NCBI GenBank assembly: GCA_020637395.1
Contig: JACJWA010000001.1
Span: forward strand, 930,001 to 994,000
Length of the DNA stretch: 64,000 bases
Direction of reading: 5' to 3'
From: Calditrichota bacterium
GTDB taxonomy: Bacteria; Electryoneota; RPQS01
Numbering within the stretch: position 1 is the stretch's first letter; the number at the start of each line of letters is the position of its first letter. The translations under genes were made by a program, and so were the position numbers. Positions 8,495 through 17,188 of the stretch are shown piece by piece. Below the pieces are notes generated by a model. It had not been told where the DNA came from and made no database searches. It saw only the letters and a list, made by a program, of their open reading frames with translations.

Positions 8495-9729
8495 GATATC
8501 TTCTACTTGCTTCGGCACTTTTCTGCGGTTTGACCACCGGTATCGTGAATGCTCAGGACACGCTGAGAGTTATGACCTACAATATTCTGAATTTCTCGTC
8601 ATCCAGCGGTGATCGCTTGGACGATTTGCGCGTCGTCCTTGGCTTCGCGGAGCCTGACGTGCTGGTCCTGCAGGAAATCATTGATGGAACAGCGGTCAAC
8701 AATATCCTGAATCAGGTCCTTCGCCCAATGGACCCCGAATGGAACGCGGCAACATTTGTAAATGGTCCTGACACGGACAACGCGTGTTTCTATCACTCCG
8801 GACGAGTCATGCTTGAGAGCCAGCGACAGATCGGCACTCAACTGCGCGATTTTACCGAGTACGTTTTTTCAAATGAAGTGATGGTCAATGAGACATTTCG
8901 AATCTTCTCGGCGCATCTGAAGGCAAGCGACGGCACAGACAACGAGCAACGTCGCCTCGCAGAGTGCGAAGTTCTGAGAAATGTAACAAATGATCTGCCG
9001 ACAGGATCATACTTCATGATGGCAGGTGATTTCAATCTCTATTCCTCATTCGAACCGGCCTACCAGCATCTGCTCAGCCTGGGCACAAATCCTGACGGAA
9101 GATTTTTGGATCCGATCAACCGCCCGGGTGCATGGCACAACAGCATCACATTCGCGGAAATCCACACGCAGTCTCCGCGCACCCAGTCGTTCGGCGGCGG
9201 TGCGACGGGCGGGATGGATGATCGGTTTGATTTCATTCTCGCTTCGGCGGCTTGGATGGACACTTCAGGAAGTTATCTAATTCCTTCGACCTATCACGTG
9301 CTCGGTAATGACGGACTCCATTTCAACATGGCCGTCAACGATGGCACAAACGCGTCCGTTCCGGACAGTGTGGCCGATGCGCTGCACAATACGGCTGATC
9401 ACCTTCCCGTGCTCGTTGATGTCGTGCTGCGTCCGGCCTCAACTTCGATTGGCGATCCGCGCGAGATTGTCCAGTCGCATGATCTCCTGGAGTGCTATCC
9501 CAATCCGTTTAACTCCGTATTGACCGTCGAACTTGACGACTCGCCGAATCGAAGCGATTTGTACGTTTTCGATGTGCTCGGACGGCAAGTCATGTCCGTA
9601 CCAGTTTCCGCATCGCCGACTGCTTCCGTGGTCAAGATTGACTTTGCTTCGCAGACCTCCGGCCACTACTTCGTGACCCTCCGCAGAGCCGGTGAAATTT
9701 CTACACAACGTGTTACACTTCAGAGATAG
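8491..9729 (+). CDS. T9SS-exported endonuclease/exonuclease/phosphatase-fold protein
   Basis: 412 residues: a signal peptide (LLASALFCGLTTGIVNA), then the EEP fold with VMTYNILNF at its start, VLQEI (catalytic Glu), SAHLKAS, AGDFNLY (Asp and Asn) and a final NTADHLPVLVD with the catalytic His. A T9SS tail with CYPNPFN ends the protein. Family members are DNase I-like nucleases or phosphodiesterases; I infer an extracellular nuclease or phosphatase and cannot choose between them. It is translationally coupled to the BNR protein, so the two are probably secreted together. Confidence 0.9.
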   Translation: MRYLLLASALFCGLTTGIVNAQDTLRVMTYNILNFSSSSGDRLDDLRVVLGFAEPDVLVLQEIIDGTAVNNILNQVLRPMDPEWNAATFVNGPDTDNACFYHSGRVMLESQRQIGTQLRDFTEYVFSNEVMVNETFRIFSAHLKASDGTDNEQRRLAECEVLRNVTNDLPTGSYFMMAGDFNLYSSFEPAYQHLLSLGTNPDGRFLDPINRPGAWHNSITFAEIHTQSPRTQSFGGGATGGMDDRFDFILASAAWMDTSGSYLIPSTYHVLGNDGLHFNMAVNDGTNASVPDSVADALHNTADHLPVLVDVVLRPASTSIGDPREIVQSHDLLECYPNPFNSVLTVELDDSPNRSDLYVFDVLGRQVMSVPVSASPTASVVKIDFASQTSGHYFVTLRRAGEISTQRVTLQR

Positions 9730-9732
9730 AGC

Positions 9733-11049
9733 GTGAGTTTTCCTGTCGTCGCCATTGTGGGGCGCCCCAATGTGGGAAAATCCACGATCTTCAATCGCAT
9801 GACGCGCTCTAATCGCGCGATTACGTCCCCAATTCCCGGTGTGACCCGGGATCGCCACGTGGGTACCGCTGAGCATGGCGGTTCCGAGTTTTTGGTCATG
9901 GATACGGGAGGTTGGGTACCGCGCTCGGAAGAGCTGTTTGACGCCGCGATTCGTGAACAGGTACAGTTTGCACTTGATGAGTGCGACCTGATTCTGTTCG
10001 TGGGGGACGCTCAAACCGGCCCGACCGACTCTGATTTGGAAATTGCTCAAATGCTGAATCGTTCTGATCGCCCGGTGCTGATCACCGTGAACAAGGCCGA
10101 CAACAGCAGCATTGAAATGGAGACTCCCGCATTCTACACTCTGGGTTTGGGAGATCCGATGCCGATCAGCGCAGTCCAAGGCTATGGATTTGCCGAACTG
10201 CTGGACAAGGTGGTCGAGACTTTGCCGGACACAAGCGGACGGGATATTGAACGGCCACGCCCGCATGTCGCGGTGGTAGGTCGCCCGAATGTCGGCAAAT
10301 CGTCGCTCGTCAACGCGCTGCTTGGTGAACAGCGCCACATGGTCACGGACATTGCAGGCACAACGCGAGATGCGATTGACAGCGTCGTCCGATACTACAA
10401 ACAACCACTCACTCTCGTGGATACGGCCGGTCTGAGGCGCAAAGCGCGAGTCACTGAAGCCCTTGAGTTTTACACCACAGTGCGCACGCAGAAGGCGCTG
10501 AAAGATTGCGATGTTGCGGTCGTGATGATTGAAGCGCAGGCCGGGCTGCTCGCTCAGGACGTGCGCATTCTGCAGGAAGCCGCTCTCTACGGCAAAGGTG
10601 TGCTCCTCTGCCTGAACAAGTGGGACCTGGTGGAGAAGGATGAGCGGACCGCCGGGCTGATTGCGCAAGAGATTGACGAACGACTGTCAAACATGAGTTG
10701 GATCGAAAAGCTCTTCATCTCCGCGAAAGACAATCAGCGCGTTCACAAAGTCCTTGAACTGGTTCTGAAAATCTATGAAGAACGTCAAAAGAGAATCTCT
10801 ACCGGGGAGTTGAATCGGTTCCTCGAGAAACTGATGGAGCGGCAGCCGCCGCCCGCGGTTAAGGCGCGCGATCTGAGGCTGTCCTACATCACCCAAGCGG
10901 ACGCTGACCCGCCGACATTCATTCTCTTTACTCGTTGGGCCGATCTCATGCCCGACAACTATAAGCTTTTCTTGGAGCGTCAGATCAGGCAGAACTACGG
11001 ATTCGACGGCGTGCCCATCCGCATGTTCTTCCGCTCGAAAAGAACATGA
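9733..11049 (+). CDS. der: Ribosome-assembly GTPase Der (EngA)
   Basis: Der has two tandem GTPase domains and a C-terminal KH-like domain and matures the 50S subunit. Both P-loops are present (GRPNVGKSTIFNRM near residue 10 and GRPNVGKSSLVNALLG near residue 180), with DTGGW/DTAGL switch II motifs and NKAD/NKWD base-recognition motifs. The 438-residue length is typical. The start is GTG at 9733, three bases after the preceding stop, and the end overlaps priA by four bases. Confidence 0.98.
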   Translation: MSFPVVAIVGRPNVGKSTIFNRMTRSNRAITSPIPGVTRDRHVGTAEHGGSEFLVMDTGGWVPRSEELFDAAIREQVQFALDECDLILFVGDAQTGPTDSDLEIAQMLNRSDRPVLITVNKADNSSIEMETPAFYTLGLGDPMPISAVQGYGFAELLDKVVETLPDTSGRDIERPRPHVAVVGRPNVGKSSLVNALLGEQRHMVTDIAGTTRDAIDSVVRYYKQPLTLVDTAGLRRKARVTEALEFYTTVRTQKALKDCDVAVVMIEAQAGLLAQDVRILQEAALYGKGVLLCLNKWDLVEKDERTAGLIAQEIDERLSNMSWIEKLFISAKDNQRVHKVLELVLKIYEERQKRISTGELNRFLEKLMERQPPPAVKARDLRLSYITQADADPPTFILFTRWADLMPDNYKLFLERQIRQNYGFDGVPIRMFFRSKRT

Positions 11050-13550
11050 AAGCTTCGTCCGCGCAGGTTGTGCTTCCGGGCATTGAAGGAGAGTTTTCAT
11101 ATCTTGTGCCTCGCGAACTTGATTCAAGCGCAGTTCGCGGCACGCGCGTTCTCGTACCGTTCCGTTCGCGCAGAGTCACCGGCTTTATTGTAGAAACCCA
11201 TGCGCAGGCCGTACCGGAAGCCACGCGCGCGATCGAAAAAGTCCTCGACGACATCCCCGCCTATGACGAAGAGATGCTGCGCTTCACGAAGTGGATTGCG
11301 GACTACTATCTCTGTCCGTGGGGGGATGCCCTGCGCGCCGCGCTGCCCGGCGGCTTGGACACTGAGGATCAGTTTCGGTTCGCGTTGACCCCCGCATATC
11401 GCGCGCAACTCGATTTCGGCGACCTCACATATTCGCCGGAACTCGCCGAGCTGCTGGAAGCACTCGAAGAGTCTCCACTCTCCGCCCTGCAGATTCAGAA
11501 ACGCTTTGGAATTGATCCGGACGGGCAGGAGATCAAGCTGCTGAAGCAGCAGAAGCTTATTGAGTACCTCCCTTTCCTGCGCGGACCCCGCACAAGCGAA
11601 CGTGTTGAGAAGATCATCGCTCTTTCGAAGCAAGGACTCGAGGGAATCGAGGACGATTCTCTGTGGACTCAGATTCCAACTCGCAGCGGTCAGCGGATTG
11701 TCCGCGAGCTCGCCGATGCTGAGGGGCAATCTCAACCACGTCACGTCCTCCTGCGCGGAGCAAGCAAACAGCGTCGCCTGGCGTTGGCCGAGCTCTTGGA
11801 CAAAGGGGTTCTTGTGGAACGCGTCGAGCGAGTTTCGCGCTGGAAGCCCGATCAACTGCCCGTGCTCCCGGGAGAGTTGGACGCTCCGCTCACGAGGCAT
11901 CAATCTGAAGTCGTTCAAGCTCTGACCAAGGCCGTCGAATCCGCCGACTATCGCGGTTTCCTGCTCTTTGGTGTGACCGGATCAGGCAAGACCCGAGTCT
12001 ATATTGAAGCGATTCGCAAGGTACTCGCACAGGGGAAGACCGCTTTGGTCCTTGTGCCGGAAATCTCGCTGACGCCGATGCTCTGGGGGAGGTTCAGATC
12101 GGCTTTTGGAGATGCTGTGGCGATTCAGCATAGCGCGCAGCCATCTGCTGTGCGATATGATCTCTGGAGCGGCATTGCGCGAGGCGATTTCCCTGTGGTC
12201 ATCGGAGCCCGATCCGCCATCTTCACGCCCTTGCGGAACATCGGAGTGATCATTGTGGATGAGGAGCACGACGCATCCTACAAGCAGACGGAAGGAGTCC
12301 CTCGGTATTCGGCGCGCGACGCCGCGCTCTATCGTGCCCGGTTGCTTGACGCCGTGGTCATTCTGGGAAGCGCCACTCCATCGCTGGAGAGCATCTCTGC
12401 GGCAGTGCAGGGCAAGCTCACCAAGCTTTCCCTTCCTGAACGTGCCACGGGCGCCAGACTTCCTGAAGTGCTGCTTGTTCCGCCCGTCCAAGATGCTGTG
12501 CCGGAAGAAGCGTACAAGAATGAAGACGAGCCAAAGAGTCAGGATCGCGTCCTGACCGATGAAACACTGGAAGAGATTCGAAGGGCGATTTCTCGCGGAA
12601 AACAGGCTATTGTTCTGCAAAACCGGCGGGGCTTTGCACCCTTTCTGATTTGCAAGTTCTGTGGGAAGCTCTTTGAGTGCCCGAATTGCTCTGTCTCCTT
12701 GACCTACCACAGACCGGGCAAAATCCTGCTCTGTCACTACTGTCATCATCGGGACGACGCCCCGACAACGTGCCCGGCCTGCGGTGCCGACGAACTTTCA
12801 ATGTGCGGAAGCGGCACGCAGAGAATTGCCGAAGAACTCGCCGAGCTCGTGCCAGAGGTGCGAGTGGCGCGCATGGATTCTGATGCCATGTCCAGACTCG
12901 GTGCACATGAGAAGCTGATGTCCGAGTTCGGTTCACGGAAATTTGATGTTCTGGTGGGTACGCAAATGGTGGCCAAGGGGCTGGATTTCCCTGAGGTCGA
13001 GCTTGCCGTCGTCGCCGATGCAGACACAGAGCTATTCTACCCGGATTTTCGAGCCAGCGAGCGCGGAGCGAGCCTGTTGACGCAGCTTGCCGGTCGTTCG
13101 GGTAGGGCATCGAGCCAGGGGAAGGTTCTCTTGCAGACCCGGGCGGCAGATCATCCGGCAATTCGAACCGCCATCTCGGGTGATTGGTTTGCTTTTGCGG
13201 AACAAGAGACTCCGCATCGCGAGGCAAGTGGATTCCCGCCGTTCTACAAACTGATCCTGATTCGTGCCATTGGTCCCGATGAGTCAGATCTTGCCCGCGC
13301 GATGCTGTTCTGCAAACGGCAACTGGAGAAGACTCCCCAGATCGGTCTGCTCGGCCCTTCGCCCTGCGCTGTGGTCAAGGTCAAGAACCGTTTTCGCTAC
13401 CAGATTCTGGCCAGAATCTCTCGAACCACCGATCCAAGCGGCAAGCTGATTCGCGCGGCGGTTCGGCAGTTCATGGATGACATTCGAAACTCAAAAGACT
13501 TTGCGCGCGTGCAATGGGAAGTGGACGTTGATCCGGCTTCTACTGCTTAG
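11046..13550 (+). CDS. priA: Primosomal replication restart helicase PriA
   Basis: An 834-residue superfamily 2 helicase that reloads the replisome at stalled forks. Visible are Walker A (GVTGSGKT), VPEISLTP, the DEEH box followed by DASYKQTEGVPRYSARD, GSATPSLES, the inserted zinc-binding region with eight cysteines (CKFC, CPNC, CHYC, CPAC) and the C-terminal helicase motifs TQMVAKGLDFP and QLAGRSGR. It has the normal length. ATG overlaps the der stop (ATGA), and its last 23 bases overlap the next gene, so translation is coupled on both sides. Confidence 0.98.
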   Translation: MKASSAQVVLPGIEGEFSYLVPRELDSSAVRGTRVLVPFRSRRVTGFIVETHAQAVPEATRAIEKVLDDIPAYDEEMLRFTKWIADYYLCPWGDALRAALPGGLDTEDQFRFALTPAYRAQLDFGDLTYSPELAELLEALEESPLSALQIQKRFGIDPDGQEIKLLKQQKLIEYLPFLRGPRTSERVEKIIALSKQGLEGIEDDSLWTQIPTRSGQRIVRELADAEGQSQPRHVLLRGASKQRRLALAELLDKGVLVERVERVSRWKPDQLPVLPGELDAPLTRHQSEVVQALTKAVESADYRGFLLFGVTGSGKTRVYIEAIRKVLAQGKTALVLVPEISLTPMLWGRFRSAFGDAVAIQHSAQPSAVRYDLWSGIARGDFPVVIGARSAIFTPLRNIGVIIVDEEHDASYKQTEGVPRYSARDAALYRARLLDAVVILGSATPSLESISAAVQGKLTKLSLPERATGARLPEVLLVPPVQDAVPEEAYKNEDEPKSQDRVLTDETLEEIRRAISRGKQAIVLQNRRGFAPFLICKFCGKLFECPNCSVSLTYHRPGKILLCHYCHHRDDAPTTCPACGADELSMCGSGTQRIAEELAELVPEVRVARMDSDAMSRLGAHEKLMSEFGSRKFDVLVGTQMVAKGLDFPEVELAVVADADTELFYPDFRASERGASLLTQLAGRSGRASSQGKVLLQTRAADHPAIRTAISGDWFAFAEQETPHREASGFPPFYKLILIRAIGPDESDLARAMLFCKRQLEKTPQIGLLGPSPCAVVKVKNRFRYQILARISRTTDPSGKLIRAAVRQFMDDIRNSKDFARVQWEVDVDPASTA

Positions 13551-14538
13551 CTGCCTGATCTGGGCAGGTACCGCCATTGGGTCCCGGCAGGCTGACTACT
13601 TGACCTACGACTTCGGCAGGTTCGCGGTCACCTGTTGCCCGGAGGACTCCGGGCTTGCCGCGCGGCTCGTGACCGATCTGGAACAACGGCTTCCGGATCT
13701 TCAGAGAAGGCTGGGGCTGGCTTTCCCCGACTCGGTGCGCTTCGTGATTACTCCAAGCGCGGACGAGTGGGGAAGAGTCACGGCGGGCAGCCCGCTTTGG
13801 GCGAACGGAATTGCGTACCCCGCTCAAGGAGTCGCGGTGCTAAAGTCACCCCGTTTCAACATGAACGGCGGAGGGATTGGCGAAACGGCGGCTCATGAGC
13901 TTGTGCATCTGCTTCTGAGCACTGGAGCCGGCGCAGGTTTCCCTCGTTGGTTTGAGGAGGGGCTTGCTCAGTTCATGGCGGGTCAGCAGGAGTACCTGGA
14001 TACTCAAGTGCTTGCTCGTGCGGCGGCATCCGGCCGTCTGATGAGGTTTTGGGACATTCAAGGTCTAATGGGCATGAACCCGACCGATGCCCGACAGGGT
14101 TACGCACAGTCTTTGCTCGCAATGGAAGATTTGCAGGGAAGATACGGCGATAGCGGGCTGTCGAATCTCGTCCATTCGGTTCGCAATGGCAGAGATTTCG
14201 ACGAATCATTCCTGACCCTGTTTGGTCAGACCAGCGGCCAATTCGAGAGTAATCACCTGGCTTTGATTCGGGATCGCTATGGTGCCGCTGTATGGACAGA
14301 TGGCGAGCTCTTGGTTTCGATCTTGTTTGTGGTTCTTGTCTTCGCGGCCGGTGCGTTTGCCTTTCTCAAAAGAAGACGGACCCTTGCGCGCTGGCATCAG
14401 GAGCAGCACATGGAGGACCAGCCGCCCCGGGAGGTCCCATACGTGGTCAACTACACGCTGGTTCGGGAGAGATTGCAGGACAACGGAGAAGACGCGGCCG
14501 AAGGCATTCGCCCGGATCGGCCCCAGGAAGGGAATTAG
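13528..14538 (+). CDS. Membrane-anchored gluzincin metallopeptidase (peptidase MA-like)
   Basis: 336 residues starting, I infer, at TTG 13528: a GGGAAG ribosome site lies six bases upstream and the start gives a clean signal peptide (MIRLLLLSCLIWAGTAIG). An ATG at 13477 would add a non-signal N-terminus. The zinc site is seen in AAHELVHLLLS (HExxH) and FEEGLAQF, the third-ligand Glu of gluzincins. A single membrane helix (LLVSILFVVLVFAAGAFAFL) near the C-terminus is followed by a basic cytoplasmic tail. The catalytic domain should face the periplasm. Substrate unknown. Confidence 0.85.
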   Translation: MIRLLLLSCLIWAGTAIGSRQADYLTYDFGRFAVTCCPEDSGLAARLVTDLEQRLPDLQRRLGLAFPDSVRFVITPSADEWGRVTAGSPLWANGIAYPAQGVAVLKSPRFNMNGGGIGETAAHELVHLLLSTGAGAGFPRWFEEGLAQFMAGQQEYLDTQVLARAAASGRLMRFWDIQGLMGMNPTDARQGYAQSLLAMEDLQGRYGDSGLSNLVHSVRNGRDFDESFLTLFGQTSGQFESNHLALIRDRYGAAVWTDGELLVSILFVVLVFAAGAFAFLKRRRTLARWHQEQHMEDQPPREVPYVVNYTLVRERLQDNGEDAAEGIRPDRPQEGN

Positions 14539-14553
14539 TTCAAGGAGCTTTTC

Positions 14554-15471
14554 GTGCGGATCATAAACGCCATCACACTTGTCTTGATAAGCACTTTTGC
14601 CGCCTTTGCTGGCAATGGTACAACCGGGTACGAGCTGTTTAGAACAGACGGCTTCGCCCGGTCGGCTGCACTGGCAGGGAGCGGCGTGGCGACTTGGGGG
14701 GACGTGTCATCGTTGCAGTCCAATCCTGCCGGGCTTGCCGCGATTTCCCGTAGGAGCGCTGCCGCGAGCTTCACGAAGCACGTCTTGGACATCAACCAGG
14801 GGACCCTGGCCTATGCGACTCCTTTTAACAACAAGCTTGTTTGGGCCGCTGCCATAGACTACCTGAGCTATGGGTCCTTTGATCGGGCAGATGAGAATGG
14901 TTTTCGAAATGGAGAGTTTGGAGCTTCGGACATCATGTTAAGAGGAGCGGTTGCGCAGTCCCTCAAGCCCGACCTTCGGGTCGGAGCCGTGCTCAAATAC
15001 CAGTACCGTGACATTGACGGTATAGCTGCCACTGCAATTGCTGCGGATCTTGGGTTGCAATACGAAACCAATTTCAACGACTGGGCCGTTGGCGCGACAA
15101 TCAAGTCCATTGGGGCGGCGACCAGCGCTTTCCTAAGTGAAAAGGACGACCTCCCGACAAGTTACGAGCTTGGATTCTCTGTTCCTCTTGAACATCTTCC
15201 TGTAAGGTTCAGTGCAACGGGTGCTTATGTTAACAAGGAAGGACTGGAGGGGCGAGGTGGATTGGACATTTCCTTCACTCCGCAGTTCGGAGCAAGGCTG
15301 GGCTACACCACGGTCGGAATTGACCAAAGAACAGGTCTGTCATCAGATGCTTTCGCGGGTTTTTCCGCAGGGTTGGGATTGAAAATCAAGCGCTTAGCCG
15401 TTGACTACGCTCTGACCTCGCATGGCGAGATCGGCTTCTTGAACAGGTTCACAGTTGGTACAAGCTTTTAG
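14554..15471 (+). CDS. PorV/PorQ-family outer-membrane beta-barrel protein
   Basis: 305 residues, GTG start at 14554 with AAGGAG seven bases upstream. A signal peptide (LVLISTFAAFA) is followed by the family opening GFARSAALAGSGVATWGDVSSLQSNPAGLA, then alternating beta-strand pattern ending in aromatic FTVGTSF, as expected for an outer-membrane barrel. PorV/PorQ proteins act in T9SS export or cell-surface attachment in FCB bacteria, which fits the three T9SS cargo genes in this window. I cannot say whether it is a secretion component or a paralogue. Confidence 0.85.
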   Translation: MRIINAITLVLISTFAAFAGNGTTGYELFRTDGFARSAALAGSGVATWGDVSSLQSNPAGLAAISRRSAAASFTKHVLDINQGTLAYATPFNNKLVWAAAIDYLSYGSFDRADENGFRNGEFGASDIMLRGAVAQSLKPDLRVGAVLKYQYRDIDGIAATAIAADLGLQYETNFNDWAVGATIKSIGAATSAFLSEKDDLPTSYELGFSVPLEHLPVRFSATGAYVNKEGLEGRGGLDISFTPQFGARLGYTTVGIDQRTGLSSDAFAGFSAGLGLKIKRLAVDYALTSHGEIGFLNRFTVGTSF

Positions 15472-15510
15472 AGTAAACCTAACAGCCCGTCTGGTGTCTA
15501 ACGTATAGAA

Positions 15511-16080
15511 GTGCAGAGTACGGACGAGAGAGACGATTCGCAGCTCGTCCGGGCTGCGCAAGAAGGTCGGGATGATGCATTCAACATCCTGGTCCTGCGG
15601 CATCGCAAGTCTGTGTACCATACGGTCCTCGGCATGGTAGGCGACCGGGATGATGCCGAAGATCTCACGCAGGATGCGTTTGTCAAAGCCTATGAAAGTT
15701 TGGGCTCATTCAGGGCCGGGTCATCTTTCTATACTTGGCTATACCGGATCGCGGTAAACCTCAGCCTAAACCGGCTCAGGACGCGAAAGGTCAGGTCCTT
15801 CTTCCGGCTGGACAACGAAGACATCGTGTTGCCTTCGGCGGATTCGACGGACCTGCCGGTGGAACAGGCCGAATTGATGCAGAAAGCTCGTGCGGCAATT
15901 CTGAAACTGCCGGATAAACAACGAGCTGTGTTCATTCTAAGGTACTTTCGAGAATTGCCGCATGCCGAGATTGCCGCGATCATGGATCGTGACATTGGGA
16001 CGATCAAGGCAAACTATCATCAGGCCATCCGAAAGTTACGCGACCAACTGGGAAGTTATGTCCGTGGTGACGACGAATAA
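15511..16080 (+). CDS. ECF-type RNA polymerase sigma factor
   Basis: 189 residues with both ECF regions: region 2 (LVLRHRKSVYHTVLGMVGDRDDAEDLTQDAFVKAYESL, including the DDAEDLTQDAF core and FYTWLYRIAVNLSLNRLR) and region 4 (LPDKQRAVFILRYFRELPHAEIAAIMD, then GTIKANYHQAIRKLR). It starts at GTG 15511. No strong ribosome site is seen; TAACGT sits six bases before the start. It heads a three-gene set with a single-span membrane protein and a Spy-like periplasmic protein, and probably directs an envelope-stress response. Confidence 0.95.
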   Translation: MQSTDERDDSQLVRAAQEGRDDAFNILVLRHRKSVYHTVLGMVGDRDDAEDLTQDAFVKAYESLGSFRAGSSFYTWLYRIAVNLSLNRLRTRKVRSFFRLDNEDIVLPSADSTDLPVEQAELMQKARAAILKLPDKQRAVFILRYFRELPHAEIAAIMDRDIGTIKANYHQAIRKLRDQLGSYVRGDDE

Positions 16081-16148
16081 AGTCCCTCAATCCGGTATTT
16101 TAACGTAACAAATGTGTCCACGGATTGAAAACCCAAAATGATTTCAAA

Positions 16149-16604
16149 ATGTCCACTGAACCGCACAATACGCTTCTGAACGAAACTGCCCTCTGGGGGT
16201 CTCCTCGGATGGGGGATGGCGAATTTATCGTTGCGGTTCGAATGCGAATTGAAGCGCGGAGACGCGGGGCATCCACCTGGCTACCGCTTCCAAAGCTTGC
16301 GTTGGTGTCTGGACTTTCCCTGATGTTGCTGGCGGCGCTTTGGCTACCCGGCATGTGGAATCGCATGCCAGCAGGCGTCGGGACGGATGCGGGGCTGACG
16401 ATGTCTCTGGAGGAAATGGCTGAAAGCGACATATCTCCCCAAGAATTGGCTGCTTATCTCGACCTGTCTCTGACGGAAGACCTTGAACTTGACGAAGCAA
16501 CTGACTATTCCGTGGAAACGGTTTCCACTGAAGAGCTCTTGGCACTTGAGGAGTCGGACTTTGACCTTGTTTTGGATGAACTTGAAGAAACTAACTTTTT
16601 CTAG
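16149..16604 (+). CDS. Single-span membrane protein, candidate anti-sigma factor
   Basis: I do not recognise a named family. The 151-residue product has a soluble N-terminus of about 45 residues with basic stretches (MRIEARRRGAS), one membrane helix (LALVSGLSLMLLAALWL) and an acidic outer domain rich in Glu, Asp and Ser/Thr (about residues 80-151). There is no HxxxCxxC zinc anti-sigma motif. Its position directly after an ECF sigma gene and before a Spy-like gene suggests it holds the sigma factor at the membrane; this is inference from context. The start is uncertain: TTG 16125 is in frame but neither site has a ribosome-binding sequence. Confidence 0.55.
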   Translation: MSTEPHNTLLNETALWGSPRMGDGEFIVAVRMRIEARRRGASTWLPLPKLALVSGLSLMLLAALWLPGMWNRMPAGVGTDAGLTMSLEEMAESDISPQELAAYLDLSLTEDLELDEATDYSVETVSTEELLALEESDFDLVLDELEETNFF

Positions 16605-16611
16605 GAGCGGA

Positions 16612-17118
16612 ATGAGGCGCCTCTTGATTTTAGGGCTTGCCTTGTGCTTGTGGGCTGGAGTTGCTGACGCGCAAAACCGCAGGCGAACTCCGGAAGAACG
16701 CCGCGAGCGTCTCGAAACGGTGATCATCGGAAAGTTCGCCGAGGAGTTGAGTTTGTCACCTGAGCAGGCAGAGCTCTTTTTTCCGCGCTTGCGGCAGTTC
16801 CGAAGCGATACCGAAGGGCTTCAGCGGGAACTCAATGAGTCGCGACGCAGGCTTGCCGATATTTCCGGGGACGAAAGTGCCGGCAAAGACGAAGTCAAGC
16901 ACCTGATTACTCAGACCAATCAGCTGCAATCGGAGATTCTTTCCCAGAGAGAATCCATGCTGACGGACATGGCTGACTTCTTGTCGCCCCAGCAGGTTTC
17001 CCGGTGCGCGGTTTTGTTGGACGAGCTTCCCCGGCGGCTGCAGCAGCTCATGGACGAACGTGGACAAGAGCGTGGGCAGGACCGCGGCGCCGATCCGCCG
17101 CGCCGACGGAAATACTAA
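16612..17118 (+). CDS. Spy/CpxP (LTxxQ)-like periplasmic helical protein
   Basis: 168 residues from ATG 16612, with AGGAG five bases upstream. A signal peptide (LLILGLALCLWAGVADA) is followed by an all-helical region with two LTxxQ-like motifs, LSPEQAELF and LSPQQVSRC, about 80 residues apart, and a charged Arg-rich tail. Spy, CpxP, ZraP and CnrX share this fold; they act as periplasmic chaperones or as sensors that control envelope-stress or metal responses. It starts seven bases after the membrane protein gene and ends at a terminator. Role as sensor of the upstream sigma module is inferred. Confidence 0.75.
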   Translation: MRRLLILGLALCLWAGVADAQNRRRTPEERRERLETVIIGKFAEELSLSPEQAELFFPRLRQFRSDTEGLQRELNESRRRLADISGDESAGKDEVKHLITQTNQLQSEILSQRESMLTDMADFLSPQQVSRCAVLLDELPRRLQQLMDERGQERGQDRGADPPRRRKY

Positions 17119-17125
17119 CCTCCAG

Positions 17126-17156
17126 AAAAGGGCTCCGCATCGGGAGCCCTTTTCTT
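17126..17156 (+). terminator. Rho-independent terminator of the sigma/Spy-like operon
   Basis: GGGCTCC (17130-17136) pairs with GGAGCCC (17143-17149) around a short loop, followed by TTTTCTT. Confidence 0.9.
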
Positions 17157-17183
17157 GTCCTATTCTTGGATTATCAGTATATT
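17155..17183 (+). promoter_or_regulatory. Candidate promoter giving a leaderless glycosyltransferase mRNA
   Basis: TTGTCC (17155-17160), 17-base spacer, TATATT (17178-17183). The ATG follows exactly five bases after the -10 hexamer, so transcription should begin at or next to the start codon. No ribosome site is present. Confidence 0.6.
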
Positions 17184-17188
17184 GAGAA

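Noticed and set aside
9439..10668. 409-codon minus-strand frame
   Set aside because: Complement of the der gene and the nuclease tail; composition is that of a shadow frame.
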